The translations under genes and the position numbers were made by a program. Shown piece after piece: positions 62,405-64,000 of a DNA stretch of 64,000 nt. This stretch comes from Lachnospiraceae bacterium UBA3689 (GTDB taxonomy: Bacteria; Bacillota; Clostridia; Lachnospirales; Lachnospiraceae). Below the pieces are notes generated by a model. The model worked only from the letters and a program-made list of their open reading frames with translations, was not told the origin of the DNA and did no database searches. Numbering within the stretch: position 1 is the first letter of the stretch; every line of letters starts with the position of its first letter. The stretch lies in the NCBI GenBank assembly GCA_002371465.1, contig DFIU01000010.1, forward strand, positions 108,643 to 172,642, read 5' to 3'.

Positions 62405-63118
62405 ATGATCAGGATCAAAACTCTGGCGGCTGCAGCGGCAATCGCGGCGGCTCTGTCCCTTACGGCTTGTTCCAATGCTGATTTTGAGACCACCAACGGG
62501 GCTGATCTGTCCACATCCTCGACGGAATCGGTTGCGCCCAAGCCCCATCAGGAGGCTGAGCCGACAGCGGCGCCGGCCAAGATCAACCCGCTGGAGGACC
62601 AGTATTCGTCGAGCGAATCCAATCCCGCTGGTAAAAATTATAATGGGATCACCAACAGCGATGTCAATCTGCACAGCGATCCCGGCGGAACAACCATAGG
62701 GACCGTTCCGGCTAACACGAAATTGGAGATTCTGGGCAAGGACGGCAACTGGTATAAGATTCGGTATGGTGACCAGACCGGCTATATCTACGGTCAATAT
62801 ATGGATTTTTTTGACGGGACCAATGGGCTTGACAGCGATCTGGAGGACTTTGATTTGACTTCGGATTCGGACGATCCGGACGACAGCCAGGATGACTGGC
62901 TGGACGAAGATTGGATTGATGATTATGATGACGAAGATCAGGATGAGGACGATGACGATCCCAATCGCCGTCCCCATCAGGGCAACTTCGGCAACTACGA
63001 TTATCAGGGCGATCCCGATGATCGGGATGAATATGACGATGAAGAGGACTATGAATACTACGACGACTATGATGACGCCGAAGATTACGATGAGGGTCGG
63101 GAAGACGAGGAGGACTAA
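62405..63118 (+). CDS. SH3-domain lipoprotein with a very acidic C-terminal tail
   Basis: A 237-residue lipoprotein. The signal peptide ends at the lipobox LTAC (Cys22). A Pro/Ala/Glu linker leads to a bacterial SH3 domain (residues 78-140: TNSDVNLHSDPGGTTIGTVP, LEILGKDGNWYKIRYGDQTG), a fold that binds cell-wall peptides. From about residue 145 the tail is dominated by Asp/Glu (51 of the last 93 residues by my count), interrupted by an Arg/Pro patch NRRPHQG. An acidic surface tail could bind calcium or repel other anionic polymers. Confidence 0.85.
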   Translation: MIRIKTLAAAAAIAAALSLTACSNADFETTNGADLSTSSTESVAPKPHQEAEPTAAPAKINPLEDQYSSSESNPAGKNYNGITNSDVNLHSDPGGTTIGTVPANTKLEILGKDGNWYKIRYGDQTGYIYGQYMDFFDGTNGLDSDLEDFDLTSDSDDPDDSQDDWLDEDWIDDYDDEDQDEDDDDPNRRPHQGNFGNYDYQGDPDDRDEYDDEEDYEYYDDYDDAEDYDEGREDEED

Positions 63119-63236
63119 ATTCTCATTTTAAGCGCTCAAAATCGGATAAAATAACAAAAAAAGCCTATACAAGGGATTGGCTTAATGGAAAGATATGATG
63201 TCCATCATAAGCACACTAGCTAATGAATAAAGTACC

Positions 63237-63363
63237 GCCAGTTGATCAATCAGCTGGCATGAGAGTTTGGAAACAGATTAATGGCTCAGTCCCAAAAAGG
63301 AACTGAGCCGAAGGAAGGAGTTCACCGCATGACATGCGGTTGCAATTAGTAGTTGCTCTCATC
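63237..63363 (+). ncRNA. Candidate structured leader RNA upstream of gdhA
   Basis: An outer helix ATGAGAG (63259-63265) with CTCTCAT (63356-63362) encloses the hairpins GGCTCAGT.../...ACTGAGCC (63283-63309) and CCGCAT-GAC-ATGCGG (63325-63339); a separate hairpin GCCAGTTGA/TCAGCTGGC precedes it (63237-63258). The whole sits 195 bases before the gdhA start in a 440-base gap without genes. The compact multi-helix shape suggests a cis-regulatory RNA, but I match it to no known class. Confidence 0.5.
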
Positions 63364-63512
63364 AACTGTTCTTATCATAGGATGCAAATATGCACGCACC
63401 ATAGCCGAAATATGAACGAAGCGTGAATAATGATACAGAGCTGAATAATTTAACAATTCACAATGGTAAAGCAGAAAAGTCTTGCGTTCAGAAAAAGCGA
63501 AGTGTAAAATGA

Positions 63513-64000
<488 letters not shown>

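Noticed and set aside
63301..63325. A glutamine riboswitch before gdhA
   Set aside because: Only a CCGAAGGAA-like stretch matches my memory of the class; the upstream CGTTCA and GGAAGTAGG parts are missing in the right places.

Overview
The window looks like a chromosomal segment of an anaerobic, plant-fibre or gut associated Clostridia, most likely a Lachnospiraceae-like member of the Bacillota. This is inferred from the gene families (rsgA-thiN pair, SpoVK-like AAA ATPase, DUF4317, YczE-type membrane proteins, DUF1858, permuted GH3, GH2, a TetM-like/NYN fusion), from strong AGGAGG-type ribosome binding sites with many GTG/TTG starts, and from typical sigma-A promoters and T-tailed terminators. 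No rRNA, tRNA or CRISPR array was seen.

Region by region. (1) 1-1.4 kb: end of rsgA and thiN. (2) 1.6-8.9 kb: an acid-sugar catabolic cluster with a RuBisCO-like protein (RLP), a DUF1537 four-carbon acid-sugar kinase, a PdxA2-type dehydrogenase, a PHP phosphatase, a SorC-type regulator and an AEC-type carrier. The likely logic is import, 4-phosphorylation, then decarboxylation or C-C cleavage by the RLP and/or PdxA2. (3) 9.0-20.2 kb: a lower-G+C catabolic island with a TRAP transporter, a LysR regulator and a seven-gene operon (epimerase, zinc dehydrogenase, cupin, SIS isomerase, ROK kinase, Gfo/Idh/MocA oxidoreductase, TIM-barrel isomerase). The transporter and catabolic operons carry the same LysR-type operator and promoter. 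Inside it lie a group II intron 5' fragment, placed just after a terminator, and the 3' half of a broken isomerase gene. The right edge has a small-ORF remnant and inverted repeats. (4) 20.7-26.9 kb: a second sugar cluster (DapA-family lyase, two Gfo/Idh/MocA-isomerase pairs) facing a GPH-type symporter.

(5) 27-30.1 kb, minus strand: a TetM-like ribosomal GTPase fused to a Rae1/YacP-like A-site endonuclease domain, followed by hypA. (6) 30.4-34.3 kb: GH2 enzyme with an odd in-frame insertion, an orphan HicB, an alpha/beta hydrolase and a 47-residue small protein. (7) 34.4-50.9 kb: mostly housekeeping genes (phosphohexomutase, a cytoplasmic BMP-type sensor, metallophosphoesterase, citrate synthase, cytidylate-kinase-like protein, DUF4317, HD proteins, two YczE-like membrane proteins, PfkB kinase, aspartate kinase, HAD phosphatase, a Lon-like ATPase without protease, DUF1858). 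(8) 51.1-64 kb: glgB, nadE, a COG2509-type flavoprotein with a repeat-bearing insertion, a spermidine-synthase-like protein, SpoVK-like ATPase, permuted GH3, WYL regulator, small acidic proteins, an acidic-tailed SH3 lipoprotein, a structured leader and the start of gdhA.

Most interesting: the TetM-Rae1 fusion, the RLP cluster, the intron/pseudogene junction with the duplicated LysR control region, the ParB-like/BMP protein and the structured gdhA leader. Family calls come from recognised motifs; precise substrates are inference.
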